This document shows, piece by piece, positions 10,569-21,299 of a stretch of 64,000 bases of DNA. The stretch's first letter is position 1, and every line of letters starts with the position of its first letter. A program made the translations under genes and the position numbers. Origin of the DNA: Isoetes taiwanensis. Taxonomy: Eukaryota > Streptophyta > Lycopodiopsida > Isoetales > Isoetaceae. The notes beneath the pieces are model-generated. The model was not told the origin of the DNA. It did no database searches and saw only the letters and a list, made by a program, of their open reading frames with translations. The stretch is taken from contig JAJEKV010000014.1 of the NCBI GenBank assembly GCA_021234155.1, forward strand, positions 12,813,836 through 12,877,835. Reading direction: 5' to 3'.

Positions 10569-11135
10569 TGTGACGTCCCCTACTCGTATACGGTGCACTC
10601 ACCGTATACAAACAGGAGTTCTTCCCCCACACCAGCTCCACGCTGATACAGGGCCCTCCACATATCACTGCACCCGTAACGAGTCTCAGTGGGAAGAGTG
10701 AAGGTGTCATTCTACCCCGTCTCCCTCAGGGCCTACCTAGCTGCGGAAGCGTAAACATACATGTCAGTAGCACATACATCAACATCCTGTGACCATCTCG
10801 AAGGATGGTCCTCCTCATATCTGCATAGACAAAGATCAGCACGTCACATAGGGGATCCTACCCAAGGCTCAGACTCAAAGGATAGCCGCGGCGGCTTGGG
10901 TCTCCGTGAGTTCGCGAGGCATGAATTCATGGCAATGGAATTACCGGCATAAGAACATGGCATAGGGTTGTCCACTCCATCCGCCCCTCCTCGTGCACAC
11001 TTTGCGCAGTAGGTGAAAAGTGTTGGGACCCGACCGTAGCCAGCCGGATGCATAGCCAAAGGGCTATTCCGGGTCTCATCCTCCCGATTCGATGGGGCGG
11101 TAGGGATCACTCCCTCGAGAGATCTACATGCTAAC

Positions 11136-11881
11136 GCTACATATTCTAAACGAGGTGCACCCGGACTACCACAATTCGTCGGATCTGTCAATCCGGACGG
11201 CCCGGACTGTATGTTGGAGCCTCCTCGGACACCTCTCGTTTCGATTATGCTCAATTATGATTGGGGGCGCCTATGATTTTAAGATGTCGAATAATGAGTT
11301 TCCCTAAGGTTTTGATGGTATATCGAGCCTCTATACGGTTTAAGCTTAAGCTTTTAGATATGAAATCGGGGATTGAACCTCTACCAAAATAACTCAATGT
11401 CCTAATAAGACTACTTTAACCAATCTAACCGGTGAGCTCATGTGACTATTTTTATCTTAAATCTATGTTTTTTTATAATAACCCATTGAATTGTTTTAGG
11501 GATATGGTCTATGATTTTAAGAATTATATCTATATATCAAATCCCCTAGAACCCCTGTTATTTTGCTACATATTCTAAACGAGGTGCACCACCGGACTAC
11601 CCACGGTCGTCCGGATCTGTCAATCAAACGGCCCGGCATCAGATGTTGGAGCCTCTGGACACCTCTCGTTTCGATTATGCTCAGGCTACCAAAATAACTC
11701 AATGTCCTAATAAGACTACTTTAACCAATCTAACCAGTGAGCTCATGTGACTATTTTTTATCTTAAATCTATGTTTTTTTTTATAATAACCCATTGAATT
11801 GTTTTAGGGATATGGTCTATGATTTTAAGAATTATATCTATATCAAATCCCCCTAGAACCCCCTGTTATTTTGCTACATAT
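11136..11881. other. Insertion in G1 3' LTR with internal tandem duplication
   Basis: Absent from the other LTR, where CATGCTAAC joins TCAAGGTGAC directly. A roughly 110-bp block (starting GCTACATATTCTAAACGAGG) occurs at about 11,138-11,248 and 11,563-11,684. A roughly 195-bp block (containing TACCAAAATAACTCAATGTC) occurs at about 11,384-11,578 and 11,688-11,882. No gene and no terminal inverted repeat is seen. Confidence 0.75.
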
Positions 11882-12697
11882 TCAAGGTGACTAGAGGGCC
11901 ACTGCCCGTATTCGACTGAACCCACTGGAAAGTGTACACCACTTCACGGGTGTCGAGCCCATGCCTTACCCGCACTCAGTGGTAAGCCATTAGACCTAGT
12001 CACAATGGTCTCCGGTGGGCTTTTACACACCGGGGAGACCGTCAAGAGTCGGGACATGAACCTCCTTCTTATCGGTCCGGCCCCTTCACCCACAACTGTG
12101 GTGTGGCTCTTGACATGTGCCGAATCTACAAGTGTGCTAGAGAGGCTACTCTAGGAGCATCAACTACAAGCTTTAGGGCCTCTACCCCCTTCCCAATACA
12201 AGGAGTTCACAGAAATACATCGTCCAAATATATCACAGAAGAACTAAAGAACTAGATCCAATCATAGAGTTAGGTTCTTTAGTTAGTGTCCGAGATCTAA
12301 GATCTAGATAACTACTATGGGCAATTTAATAGTCTAAACCTACCCTGATTCTATGACTAGAAGGCGGTTTAAGCTATTAAATTGACCAAAACCTGATCCT
12401 TGAGTGGCTCCTCGACTGAAGTTCAACCATCCTGTTGGTGATGAATTCGTGGAACCGATGGCGCAATTCGCTTGAAGGCGTGCGGGGAGGCGGTTTTGGC
12501 TCTGGGGCAGCCAAAAGCGAGCTCTAAAACCCTAAGGGCGAAAAAACTAGCAAGCTAGGGTTTTCCTACCCTAAATAGACATGGGGTTTAGGCTAGGGTT
12601 TCCAATTACCCAATTTGGCATGTGGGATAATTGGAAAGGCCCCACTTGCCTTTAGTGGCTAGGTGGCAAAATATGCCAACATGGAAGGTGTGCCCTC

Positions 12698-12723
12698 ATT
12701 AATGTGCACATGTGCACATTAAT
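12698..12723. promoter_or_regulatory. 26-bp perfect palindrome in G1 3' LTR
   Basis: ATTAATGTGCACA followed by its exact reverse complement, about 150-180 bp into U3 in element orientation. The same palindrome is intact in the other LTR at 24,245-24,270 although the surrounding LTR sequence has many indels. It is a candidate binding site for a dimeric factor; no function is known. Confidence 0.6.
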
Positions 12724-12875
12724 AATATATGAACACTCCTAGCAAGTTGCCCCTAGGGCTACTTACCACGGCTATCCGTTGGCGTGTTACCGTCAATGGG
12801 GTGGCGTGCGGCGTGGCGTGGCGATTACAATGTACGCCCCGGATCACGGGGGGTATCTTGGCTTTGAACGTCACA

Positions 12876-12888
12876 TTCTCCCCACCTT
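12876..12888 (-). other. G1 polypurine tract
   Basis: Minus strand AAGGTGGGGAGAA lies immediately upstream of the 3' LTR start TGTGACGTTC. This is the position expected for the plus-strand-DNA primer. Confidence 0.85.
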
Positions 12889-13735
12889 GAAATGATGTCG
12901 TCGCAGCATCGTGGGTCTCCCCACCTTGGGATCTTCCTAACTCGCACCACGCAATCAACGTGATACCTACAATATAATCTTTATACATTTATCACGATTA
13001 CTCTAAGGTAATTACTTTTTTAGAACATTATTACGTTATTATATTATGGAATACTTATCAATTCATAACACCATTAACAAGTTATTCACTATGTTAAGTT
13101 AGACAAAATTTCAACATTTCATATCTATAATTCTTGTCCGAGGTACTCTTCATTCCTTGCAACACATTCCAACAAAACTTGTGTTGCAAGTCTTCATCTT
13201 CGACCTCCTTGCCCTCAGGAGCTCTCGGGCAGCTGAGTCGACACTACGTTAGTACCATTAATTATTAATTAAAATTTTTGGTTATATGGTGACCAACCCA
13301 CCTATTGCATGAATGCATGGCTAATCTCCTCGGCGTGGGAAGAGGATGAATCTTCCATAATGGCCGGAGAGGCGCCTATATGCCTATATGCCACTCATGC
13401 CTACACCTCTAGTTGCCCGGCGTGGAGGATATCCTTCGGCGTGGGGGCGTGAAGGATGGATTCCTCCTTTCAAAACATATATGGGGCTAAAGGTGCTTTC
13501 CCTATCAATGCATTCCTTAATGACCTCTTTTCTCTCGAGGTCGTCTCTACTTCCGTGGGGGGGCAGTAGACTTTCTAATCTACCTTCCACTTTCGCCCAA
13601 GCGGAAACTTAGCGGTCATGCCTACATTGACATTACACCACGCCCTAGAGATCACCGTAGTGGTCTCATCATCGGTAACAACGCATGCGATCCATACCAA
13701 GCATGGGTTGCATCGTGGATTAATCTATACAAGAA
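12889..13735 (-). other. G1 3' noncoding region
   Basis: About 850 bp between the end of the integrase/chromodomain frame and the polypurine tract. Short frames on both strands have no recognisable domain. The region is AT-rich near the PPT and GC-rich near pol. Confidence 0.5.
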
Positions 13736-15091
13736 TTAACCTACACAAATCGACATGCACGAGCCGATTTCTTGGAGATGACCTTGCCGTCCCATTGCTC
13801 CATAAATTGTGGGTACTTGCTTTACTAAATCTTTCTTAAGTACCCGTGGCGTCTTCCACGGCAAGTGTTTCCACTTGACCAAATCTTGGAGGAATTCTGA
13901 CCTCCTTGTCTTCTTAAAAGCTCTATCAAGAATCATTTCGGAACTATTTCCAGCTGCTCCTCGTCATTTCCAACAACGTTGGAGTGTCCAAGACTTAAAT
14001 GCGGATTTGGGTATGCTTCTTCAACAAACTCACGTGGAAGACCTTATGGATCTTTAGGTGTGCTGGCAATTCCAACTTGTAGGATTGATTACCTACTCTC
14101 TTGATTATTCTGAAGGGTCCAGCCCACCTTGGAGCAAGCTTCTTGCAATTCCCAATCTCGAAGCCACCTGCTTTACCTTGATCTTGAGCCAAACATCATC
14201 TCCAACTTTGAACTCTCTTACCGATTCGATGCTTATCGGCAATGCTCTTTTGTCGACTTCTTCTTTGCTAGCAGATACCCTCGAACCTCTTCCACGAAGC
14301 TGCCGCGATATCGGCCAACATCTGGCTGCGAAACTTCTACTTTTGACGGGGGTTGTGCCAAGTTAATGCGAGTTAAACAATCGATAGCCATAATTGATCA
14401 TAAATGGCGACACATGGGGACGATTCACGCTTGGTGCTATTGTATGCAAACTCCACCAAGTGAATGAATTCTTCCACATACTTTGCTTATTCGGACATAG
14501 TTTCAGTAGCATGTCTTCTAAGATCCTTGTTGGTCCGCTCCGTTTGGCCATCCGTCGAGGATGATGCGCCCGTGCTCATGGATAGCTTGGTGCGAATCGT
14601 CGCAAAGAGGTCTTGCCAAAAGGCACTCATGAACCCGGATCTCGTCGGAGATAATCTCCCTTGGCATGCCATGAAGCCCGAAGATCTCTTTGGTGAAGAG
14701 CTTTCTTTCTGTATCCATAGTCAGTATCTGTGGTCACGCAAGGCACAAAATGTGCCATCTTTGACAACTTGTCGACCACTACCATCAAGGCATCCTTGCC
14801 TCTCGGCCGTTCTTGGGAGTCCTGTGATGAAATCCATGTTGATTACCTCCCACTTAGCGTTTGGTAATCGCTAATGGCTCTAATGCCCTCGAATTAAGCT
14901 GCTTCGCCTTTCGTCTGGCGGCATAGCTGACATTCCTTGATGTAGCGAGCTATTTGCTTCTTCATTCCTGGCCAATAATAGCTGCTGCGCACTTTGAAAT
15001 ATGTTTTCATGAATCCCGCATGGCCAGCTATTGGGCTGTTGTGCGTGTCATGGAGGATCAACTTCCTTACACACGATGATTCTGCACGCAC
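13736..15091 (-). pseudogene. G1 integrase with GPY/F segment and chromodomain-like tail
   Basis: In sense order: a zinc-binding block ([14 protein letters not shown], then YWPGMKK and CQLC, 15,040-14,900); catalytic-core remnants including FTKEIFGLHGMPREIISD and DGQTERTNKDL (about 14,730-14,500); a GPY/F-like segment APRWAGPFRIIKRVGNQSYK with LEL and VFHVSLLK (14,160-14,000); and a chromodomain-like stretch PEMILDRAFKK followed by LVKWKHLP (about 13,940-13,850). A one-base shift right after KHLP restores an EDAT reading, matching the chromodomain consensus. Of the usual aromatic cage only the Trp in KWK is evident. The family role is integration, with the chromodomain guiding target chromatin. 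Several frameshifts make this copy dead. Confidence 0.8.
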
Positions 15092-16600
15092 AACTTGTTC
15101 TTATGGTATAACAGGTTGCCTTCCTTCTTATAATGCTTGAAGGCCTCCGTTCTTTATCTGTTCTAGCCTCCTTAGAGAGGCTTACCCATACTTCCCCGAA
15201 ATCCACATCCATTGGCAAGGACTCTTCAATCTTCTTACCAAAGTCGCTGGAGAGCGTTGAAATTGCGTTGCAATGCACTCTAGTTGTCAGGGGGTGCCTT
15301 GAAAGCGCATCTGCTACCACATTGAGCTTCCCCGGCTTGTAGACTATATCAAAGTCATATTCTTCGAGGAACTCCATCCATCTCCGCCGCAGCCATTGAG
15401 GTGTGGTTGCGTGAATACATATTGGAGGCTCGATGGTCGGTATCCAATTGGAACTTCCTTCCCAAGAGATAGTGCCTCCATATTCTTAATGCCCCGACAA
15501 CCGCAAGCAACTCCCCGATCGGCGTTGGGTAGCGGCGTCTGGCGTCGTTCATCTTCCCGGAATCATACGCTACCACCGTTCTTCTTGCATAAGCACCGCA
15601 CTTTTTGTAGCTATCTTACTCGCATCTGTTGCTACAAGCTTATCCTTCTCCGGTCCGCAGGTTAAGATCGGGCTGTTGTTAAAGCTTCCTTCAACAATTC
15701 AAACCCCTTTTGGGCTTTCTTGTGCCAATGCTCTACCCAATCTTTCACCTTCTCGCCCTCGTCAGGTCTATTAATCGGGGCTGCTATCTTAGCAAAGTTC
15801 TTTCACGAACTTCTGTAGTACCAGCTAGACCGAGAAAACTTCGACCTCGTGCACATTCTTCGCCCGACCCCTTTGAATCACCTTGCTTCAATCTTGGCGG
15901 GGGTCCGTCGAGATGCCTTCGCCGAGATCACATGACCAAGGTATTCCACCTTCTCATTTGAAGTGGCGCCGACAACTTACGCATAACCGGTGTCTTCTCA
16001 ACTTCTCTAGCACCCTTCTCAAGTGTTGCACGTGCTCTTCAAGGGATCTGCTATACACCAAAATGTCATCAAAGAAAACAATCACAAAGGTGTCCAGGAA
16101 CTCCCTGAAGATATCGTTCATGAGCCTCATGAACGTTGCGGGGCATTTGATAAGCCGAAAGGCATCACGTGGAACTCGTAATGCCCATACAAGGCGTGAA
16201 GGCGGTCTTGTGGATATCCTCCTCCTTTATCCTTATCGATGATAACCCCGACCTTAAGTCAATTTTGGAGAAGATCTTTGCTCCTTGAAGCTGATCCATC
16301 AAGTCGCCCCGATCTTGGAAGCGCATACTTGTTCTTAATGGTGTGCTTATTCAACTGCGTCTATAGTCTATGCACATTCTCAAAGATCCATCCTTCTTCT
16401 TGACAAAAGAATGGGCGCTCCAAAGCGGCGAGACACTAGGTCTAATGAAACCTAGGTCGAGCACTCCTCCCCGTGAATCGCTTCTTTAGTCTCGGACAAC
16501 TCCTCGCGTTGTCATTCTATATGGAGCCTTGCTTGTCGGTTTTGTTCCCGGTTCGAAAGTGCTATCTCAAGACTCGACTCCCCTATAAGGAGGGAGCCGC
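15092..16600 (-). pseudogene. G1 reverse transcriptase and RNase H
   Basis: The RT is recognisable over about 16,560-15,850 in alternating frames: [52 protein letters not shown] and the active site FFDDILVYS (near 16,050-16,078; Phe where Tyr or Ile is common, both Asp present). RNase H follows: [32 protein letters not shown], then [25 protein letters not shown] at about 15,370-15,290, which extends slightly into the upstream integrase linker. These copy and process the element RNA. Frameshifts occur roughly every 50-100 codons. Confidence 0.85.
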
Positions 16601-16689
16601 TTGATCTCATCTCGAAAGAGATCGTGGAACTCCGCGGATCAACTTAGCTATTTGCCTCGGCAACTTGGCGAGCATCTTGTCTTCTTTGC

Positions 16690-17120
16690 TTCCTTCCAAT
16701 TCCTCGCTAATCTCAAGCTTGAAGATGTATGCTACTGCTCACTCTTGATGCACTTGAACGGCCGTTTAGAAGACATACACCGCATGATGGGAACAACTTC
16801 TTTACCTGTTATCTCAATGATCTTGCCGTCGGGTGTTGGGAAGGTCACCTTCCGCTTCCACAATCAATAATGGCCCTCGCTGGTCCAAGGTACTCCATAC
16901 CTATTATCAAGTCGTGCCTTGCCAATGCCCATTACCCTCGCCTTATCCGGATCTTAATCCCCGGCAAGTCGATGTCAAAGTTGATTCTTTTACACCGCCG
17001 TCGGCCTTTATTGCTCCACTTGCTAAGACAACGGGCCTTGGCTTTGACTTTAATGGTTTCAACTTCAACATTTGAACCATTCTTGGAGATGCAAAGTTAT
17101 GGCTACTTCACGAATCTATT
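16690..17120 (-). pseudogene. G1 retropepsin-like protease region
   Basis: Minus-strand fragments INFDIDLPGIKIRI and LIIGMEYLGPARAIIDCGSG, followed after a frameshift by TPDGKIIEITGKEVVPI-like sequence, match the C-terminal half of a Ty3/gypsy aspartic protease (the GMEYL block corresponds to the usual GMDWL). I cannot point to an intact DTG/DSG motif because the N-terminal half is shifted. It sits between the gag zinc knuckle and RT, as expected. Confidence 0.65.
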
Positions 17121-17197
17121 AGGACTATAAATGACTTGGCCTTGGCCTTTCCAATGTGGAAATTACTTTATCACGGCTCTCTCGCTTTTGCTCGTAT

Positions 17198-18431
17198 CTA
17201 TTGCGGCAAAGATATGACACTCACCACGAGATGTAGTCGCGGGCCTCGCCCGTCGTCGTCGATCAAAGTGTCCCAATCTCCCAACTCGCTAAGGCCAGAC
17301 TCATGACATATGGGGGGTTCATTTGTTCTATGGCCCTGGCTGGAAACACCGAAGCAAAGCCGCTTTTCTATGCACTCCTGTCTCTTCTCCTTGGGCATGG
17401 CTCGCAGAAGGATCGCGACGGCTTTGGAGTAGCTTGACCCTTCTGTTTGTCTTTGGACACACCGCTTCTTCTCCGTTGCTTCCCTTGATTGCCACTATAT
17501 GGGGCTCTAGCTGTCTGAAATTTGGCCGTTGTTTCGGCCGAACCGCCTGGCGCTTTGCCTTTATCTTGGTAATCTTTGCCGCCTCGCCCACTATTCTCGA
17601 GGTCCCGTTTCCTTGCAAACTTATTGCCTTGGACTCGGGCCGATCTCGTTCTTGGGTTTATTGCCCTTACAAGCTTTGCGGATCTCCTCATTCGGACCTT
17701 CAATGTAGCTTTCCTTTGCGTGCTTTCTCCTAACTTTGGCACATCTGACCTTAGCCTCATAAATTCCCTGTGTATTTTCAGACCGACTTGTTGCCTTGCT
17801 GCAACCTGTAGAACTGCTGCATCATACTGGACTTGTGCTCTCTTGGGACATAATGGCGCTTGAAGGCTTTAGCAAACTTCTTGAACCTGCAAGCGTCCCT
17901 GCTTAAACCATGAGCCTTGGCATAGCCCTTCCACCAAATGCGTGCTGCTCCCTTGGGTTATTGTTGCCACCCCCGCTTTATCCTTATCCTTCATACCATA
18001 GGCATTGCCGTATTCGGCCATCTCGTCAAGCCAAGCCTGCGCCTCCATGCACGACTGTTTCGCCTCGAGAATTGCTCGAGCTTCCTGGCCTTCCAAACAT
18101 TTCCCAATGCGAGTCTACTTTCTTACGGTAGTGGAGGTTCTTGTGTCCCTTTTTGTCCCTCGAGTGGTGGTTCCTCGCCTTTCGTGCGCTTTCGGCCTTG
18201 GTTACGCTCTTCTTCTTCCTCGAATCGAGTCTGAAATCGAGCTTGAGTCGGAGGGGAGTCAGTTTGGGGACCTTCCTCTCTTGCTCCTCTTCTTGTCTCT
18301 ACTTGTTCTCGAGCTGATGCTTGCGGCGGATTGGCGTTACCACCGAACACGCTCACAGCGTGCGCATTAGCAAGGCCTTTATCGTTCGAGGTCACGTCCT
18401 CATTTGCGATATTTCTTCTTCTCCGAGTCAT
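17198..18431 (-). pseudogene. G1 gag, with damaged zinc knuckle
   Basis: The ATG at 18,431 begins MTRRRRNIANEDV, followed by a charged, Glu/Arg/Pro-rich N-terminus. Then comes a capsid-like stretch with AWLDEMAEYGNA (18,050-17,950) and a basic Gly/Arg/Lys/Ser-rich region (17,700-17,420). The CCHC knuckle is visible only in pieces: RLCF in one frame, RCFQPG in another, then GHRTNEPP and a final Cys near 17,290. This fits one lost base inside the motif. The product would be the structural particle protein that binds the genomic RNA. At least four frame changes break it. Confidence 0.65.
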
Positions 18432-18741
18432 TTGTCCAAACTCTTCAAGCGGGTTCCTTCACGGGCGTGGCACAGGCTGCTGTTCCTATGTAAGTTCCCG
18501 GTTATGGATTCTCTGGCTTTCCGGGCCTCTCTAGTTGCATACACAAGTGGTTCATATCTACATGGTTAGTTTTCCTTGCTTTCTTGTATTATTTATGTTT
18601 GTTGGCATGGTTGAGGGGGGCACAAAATATATCAACAAAACATTTATAGTGCAAGAGAATGTTATATTTATATTTTATATTACACTAATACAAGAGCTTG
18701 CAACTACCGCTAATCACTTCGTTGATGCTTGGTAAGATGGA
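18432..18741 (-). other. Spacer between G1 accessory ORF2 and gag
   Basis: AT-rich stretch (including AATATAAAATATAAATA on the minus strand at about 18,662-18,681). No gene is seen. It lacks the paired stem-loops found upstream of the two accessory ORFs. Confidence 0.45.
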
Positions 18742-20244
18742 TTATCCTCCAAGAACTTTTTCACTTGGGTCATTTCCCACCGAATGGCCCAAGTTCCTAA
18801 GGACATTGGCTGGAGATCCACCCCGTAATGCTCTTGCTAAATCTTCTATTCTCGGTGGGAGGTATAAGCTCTTTGTCAGCGGCAGCCTTCTTGCGCCGCC
18901 GCTTTGTAAGGTATGGCGAAGTCGAAGACGCCGAGTGCTACCGCTCTCTTCACCGGGATTGCATACTCGGTGTTGGGGGTAACCGTGCATGCCGGCCGAA
19001 TCACGAGAGTGTAATCAGCAACGCTTACTCCTTCCTCGCCGGGGGTGAACTTGCGGTGGATAACCGCTTATTCTTCCATCCATCGAAGTAAGGTAATAGC
19101 GTAGTGACCGTCACGCGAGACGGGTCCCGGCCACTCGGTATCCAGCTCGGTGCGCCCCTCAAATCATCAACCTCCACCGTGGTGAGCTCCCCAATGTAGT
19201 CATTGATCAAGGGAAGCCCTCCCCGAGGTCGAATTCGGGGCCCTATCCCGGGAGGTTTGCGGACGAAGCTTGCCGTTAGGGATGTTTGAGGTCGCATAAC
19301 GGATCCCCATCTGTTCTGGAGAGCAAGGAACTCTTCCTCCGCTCGGTAGCTTGTTCTCAGCCTTGTGCGCCTCCATGATCTCGCCTGATGTTGTCAGTAG
19401 GCTTGGATGCCGGAGGTAAACTCTCCCGTGTAAGTGTCGGCTTCCCTTACTTGGAGGGGGAAGTCGACTCTCCTAGGACGATGAAGTCGCCCAAGTCCGT
19501 TCTTCTGGAGTTGGTGCAGCAACTCTTCAGGTCGGTATTCCCTTTCCCCCTTTTCCAGGGAGGTTTTGAATGTCGCTAGGAGCAGAAACTCCTCACCTTC
19601 GATTATAATGGGAGCTAGGCTTGTGATGCCTAACCCGGGGGTGGCGCTGACTCGAGAGTCTCCCGGCTTCTTTCGTCTTGCCACTCTCGCCCGCTTGTCG
19701 CTGCTCCTCGCTAGGTCGAGCTCAACATCTTCTTCCTCCTCCTCGGATTCCTGTTCATCCGAAGTCTTCTTCCCTTCCCCGCCCTCGCTCAGATCGCGGT
19801 GAGGAGCCGTTGTTCTGCTGCTACGGCTAATGGATCTACGTCCATGGGGGGAATGGAGGTTTCCCCCACGATGTTCTCGGCACGGTGGGTGAGAAAGATT
19901 GCCAGGGCAGTGTTGAAAGAGAAGTACTTGGTCCTGTTGACAGTTAGGACCATTGGCTCAGGTGTGGCGCTTTGTTTGTGAGGTATTTGGCGATGCCCGG
20001 GATATCGCCTAATGCCGCCGCAGGACCTGTTCTAGGAACAAAATATCCTATACAAGGGGGGAGTTGCACTAGCGCTGGTTCTACCCTAGCTTGAAACTCA
20101 GTCAGGACTCTACTATAAGCTGGGGTAAGTGCAAGGTTGCTTGGACGCCTACCTCCTTCCCCAAGATCTCGGAAGATTTGGTCGACGCCGGCCTCAAGAA
20201 GATGAGCCGGCGCTGTACCATCTCTGGAAATCAGAAGTTGCCAT
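18742..20244 (-). pseudogene. G1 accessory ORF2, unknown function
   Basis: A second reading region lies between PBS and gag. The best start is the ATG at 20,244 in the context ATCAATGGC, close to the plant start consensus, giving MATSDFQRWYSAGSS. A frameshift then leads into EAGVDQIFRDLGEGG. Coding continues in pieces: RRPSNLALTPAYSRV, PCIGYFVPRTGPAAA, NRTKYFSFNTALAIFLTHRAE, an acidic run (ESEEEEEDVELD), IIEGEEFLLLATFK, LPLINDYIGELTTVEVDDL, and a final block ending NDPSEKVLGG before the stop at 18,742. Joined, it would be near 480-500 residues. I recognise no domain. It has its own TATA-like box about 115 bp upstream and the paired stem-loops, as accessory ORF1 does. Confidence 0.55.
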
Positions 20245-20319
20245 TGATTAATTGCAGAAGAGGGTAACAAACGGTTGCAAGAGCGCCTCAGGGAGTTGGG
20301 AAATCGGCTAGAAGGGCAG

Positions 20320-20367
20320 GAGCAGATTTGTAGGGTGCTATCTGAGAAGTGAGGGGTCTATTTATAG
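20320..20367 (-). promoter_or_regulatory. Putative promoter of G1 accessory ORF2
   Basis: CTATAAATAG (minus strand, 20,367-20,358) followed by CCCTACAAATCTGCTC (20,335-20,320). The second motif matches 14 of 16 bases of the corresponding motif before accessory ORF1. TATA-to-ATG distance is about 115 bp. No experimental support. Confidence 0.55.
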
Positions 20368-20554
20368 AAAAGGGGAAAACCCTAATTTTTGGATGACTTG
20401 AAAATTTCCTAGGATTGGGTGATTCTAACTTATCTGAGGTCAAAATAGGAGTTTGAGGACTATAGGAGATGCCTGAACAAGGCTAGGTTACCTAAAAGAT
20501 GCTATGCAAGAGGGTTGAAGGTGACTTCAACAAGTCCCCGTGAAGAATTGGTAA

Positions 20555-20630
20555 GAGGTCTCACGACTTAGCCAACCGCTTCAATCCTAACTTTTGTTTC
20601 GCGACGAGGCGCTGAAATGTGAGACATCAG
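20555..20630 (-). repeat. Stem-loop unit a (GTCTCAC...GTGAGAC type)
   Basis: Plus strand GAGGTCTCACGAC, then TTCAATCCTAACTTTTGTTT, CGACGAGGCGC and GTGAGACATC. The ends pair (GTCTCAC/GTGAGAC), as do inner GC-rich arms. One of four related units, all in G1 noncoding DNA. Confidence 0.75.
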
Positions 20631-20753
20631 TCCCATTTTGATTAAAGGTGTCCAATTTGGGTAAACTAATAGTGTAAGGGTGATGGGCTCATCAAATTAG
20701 GCAGAATCGACCCTTTATTTGGTCGATTTGGAGCTTGTTTTGGTCAAGTTTGG

Positions 20754-20828
20754 GAGGTCTCACAGCCTTTGCCTCGCTTCAATCCTAACTTTTGTTTCAA
20801 GGACGAGGTATGAAATGTGAGACATCAT
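20754..20828 (-). repeat. Stem-loop unit b
   Basis: Close copy of unit a 124 bp further on, sharing TTCAATCCTAACTTTTGTTT and the GTCTCAC/GTGAGAC ends. Confidence 0.75.
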
Positions 20829-20830
20829 GT

Positions 20831-21299
20831 CTCTCGGGCCCCAAATGTCCTATTTTTCTCGAGAGATAAAAGCTAAAACTTATTAATTTGCTCTAATTAC
20901 TCAAGTTTATGTCATCAAAGTAGACAAAATTGCTCTATATTACAAAATTTTTAATTATTTACAATAAAGTTTCTAAGGGCGTTCTCCTTATCGCGGTCGC
21001 AGAAGACTCATGTCTTGTCGCATCAAGGTTACCCGGCGTGGATAGTGCGGGCTGTTGAATCTTCAAAATGTTGCACTATCTTTGCCTCAACCGCCTCTTG
21101 CATTGCTAGCGGCGCCTCGTCACGTGACTCTAAAGTCCGTTCTATAGGCACTCAGCATAACTTCACGCACTAACCGAGAGGGGGGCGAGGGGGATTAGGA
21201 GACCGAAGCTGCTTATTTGGAAGTGTCTAATCTCCCTTAACGCTCTTCTCTCTACCTCCTTCCTATCCGGCTTTCTTCACGGGTGGCGGCTTGGGAACC
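20831..21299 (-). other. Spacer between G1 accessory ORF1 and stem-loop unit b
   Basis: About 470 bp. I see no supported gene, only short minus-strand remnants that may be the decayed 3' end of accessory ORF1 or its untranslated tail. Confidence 0.4.

Larger units (their letters stand above)
10569..12875 (-). repeat. G1 3' LTR (2,307 bp, with internal insertion)
   Basis: Direct repeat of 22,851-24,418, starting (plus strand) TGTGACGTCCCC and ending AACGTCACA. It is about 740 bp longer than its partner because of an insertion at about 11,136-11,881. Outside that insertion the two LTRs align throughout but differ by many one- to few-base indels. Confidence 0.9.

Noticed and set aside
13388-13612. 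Overlapping 68-74-codon frames on both strands in the G1 3' noncoding region
   Set aside because: Neither has a domain, start context or link to flanking coding segments.
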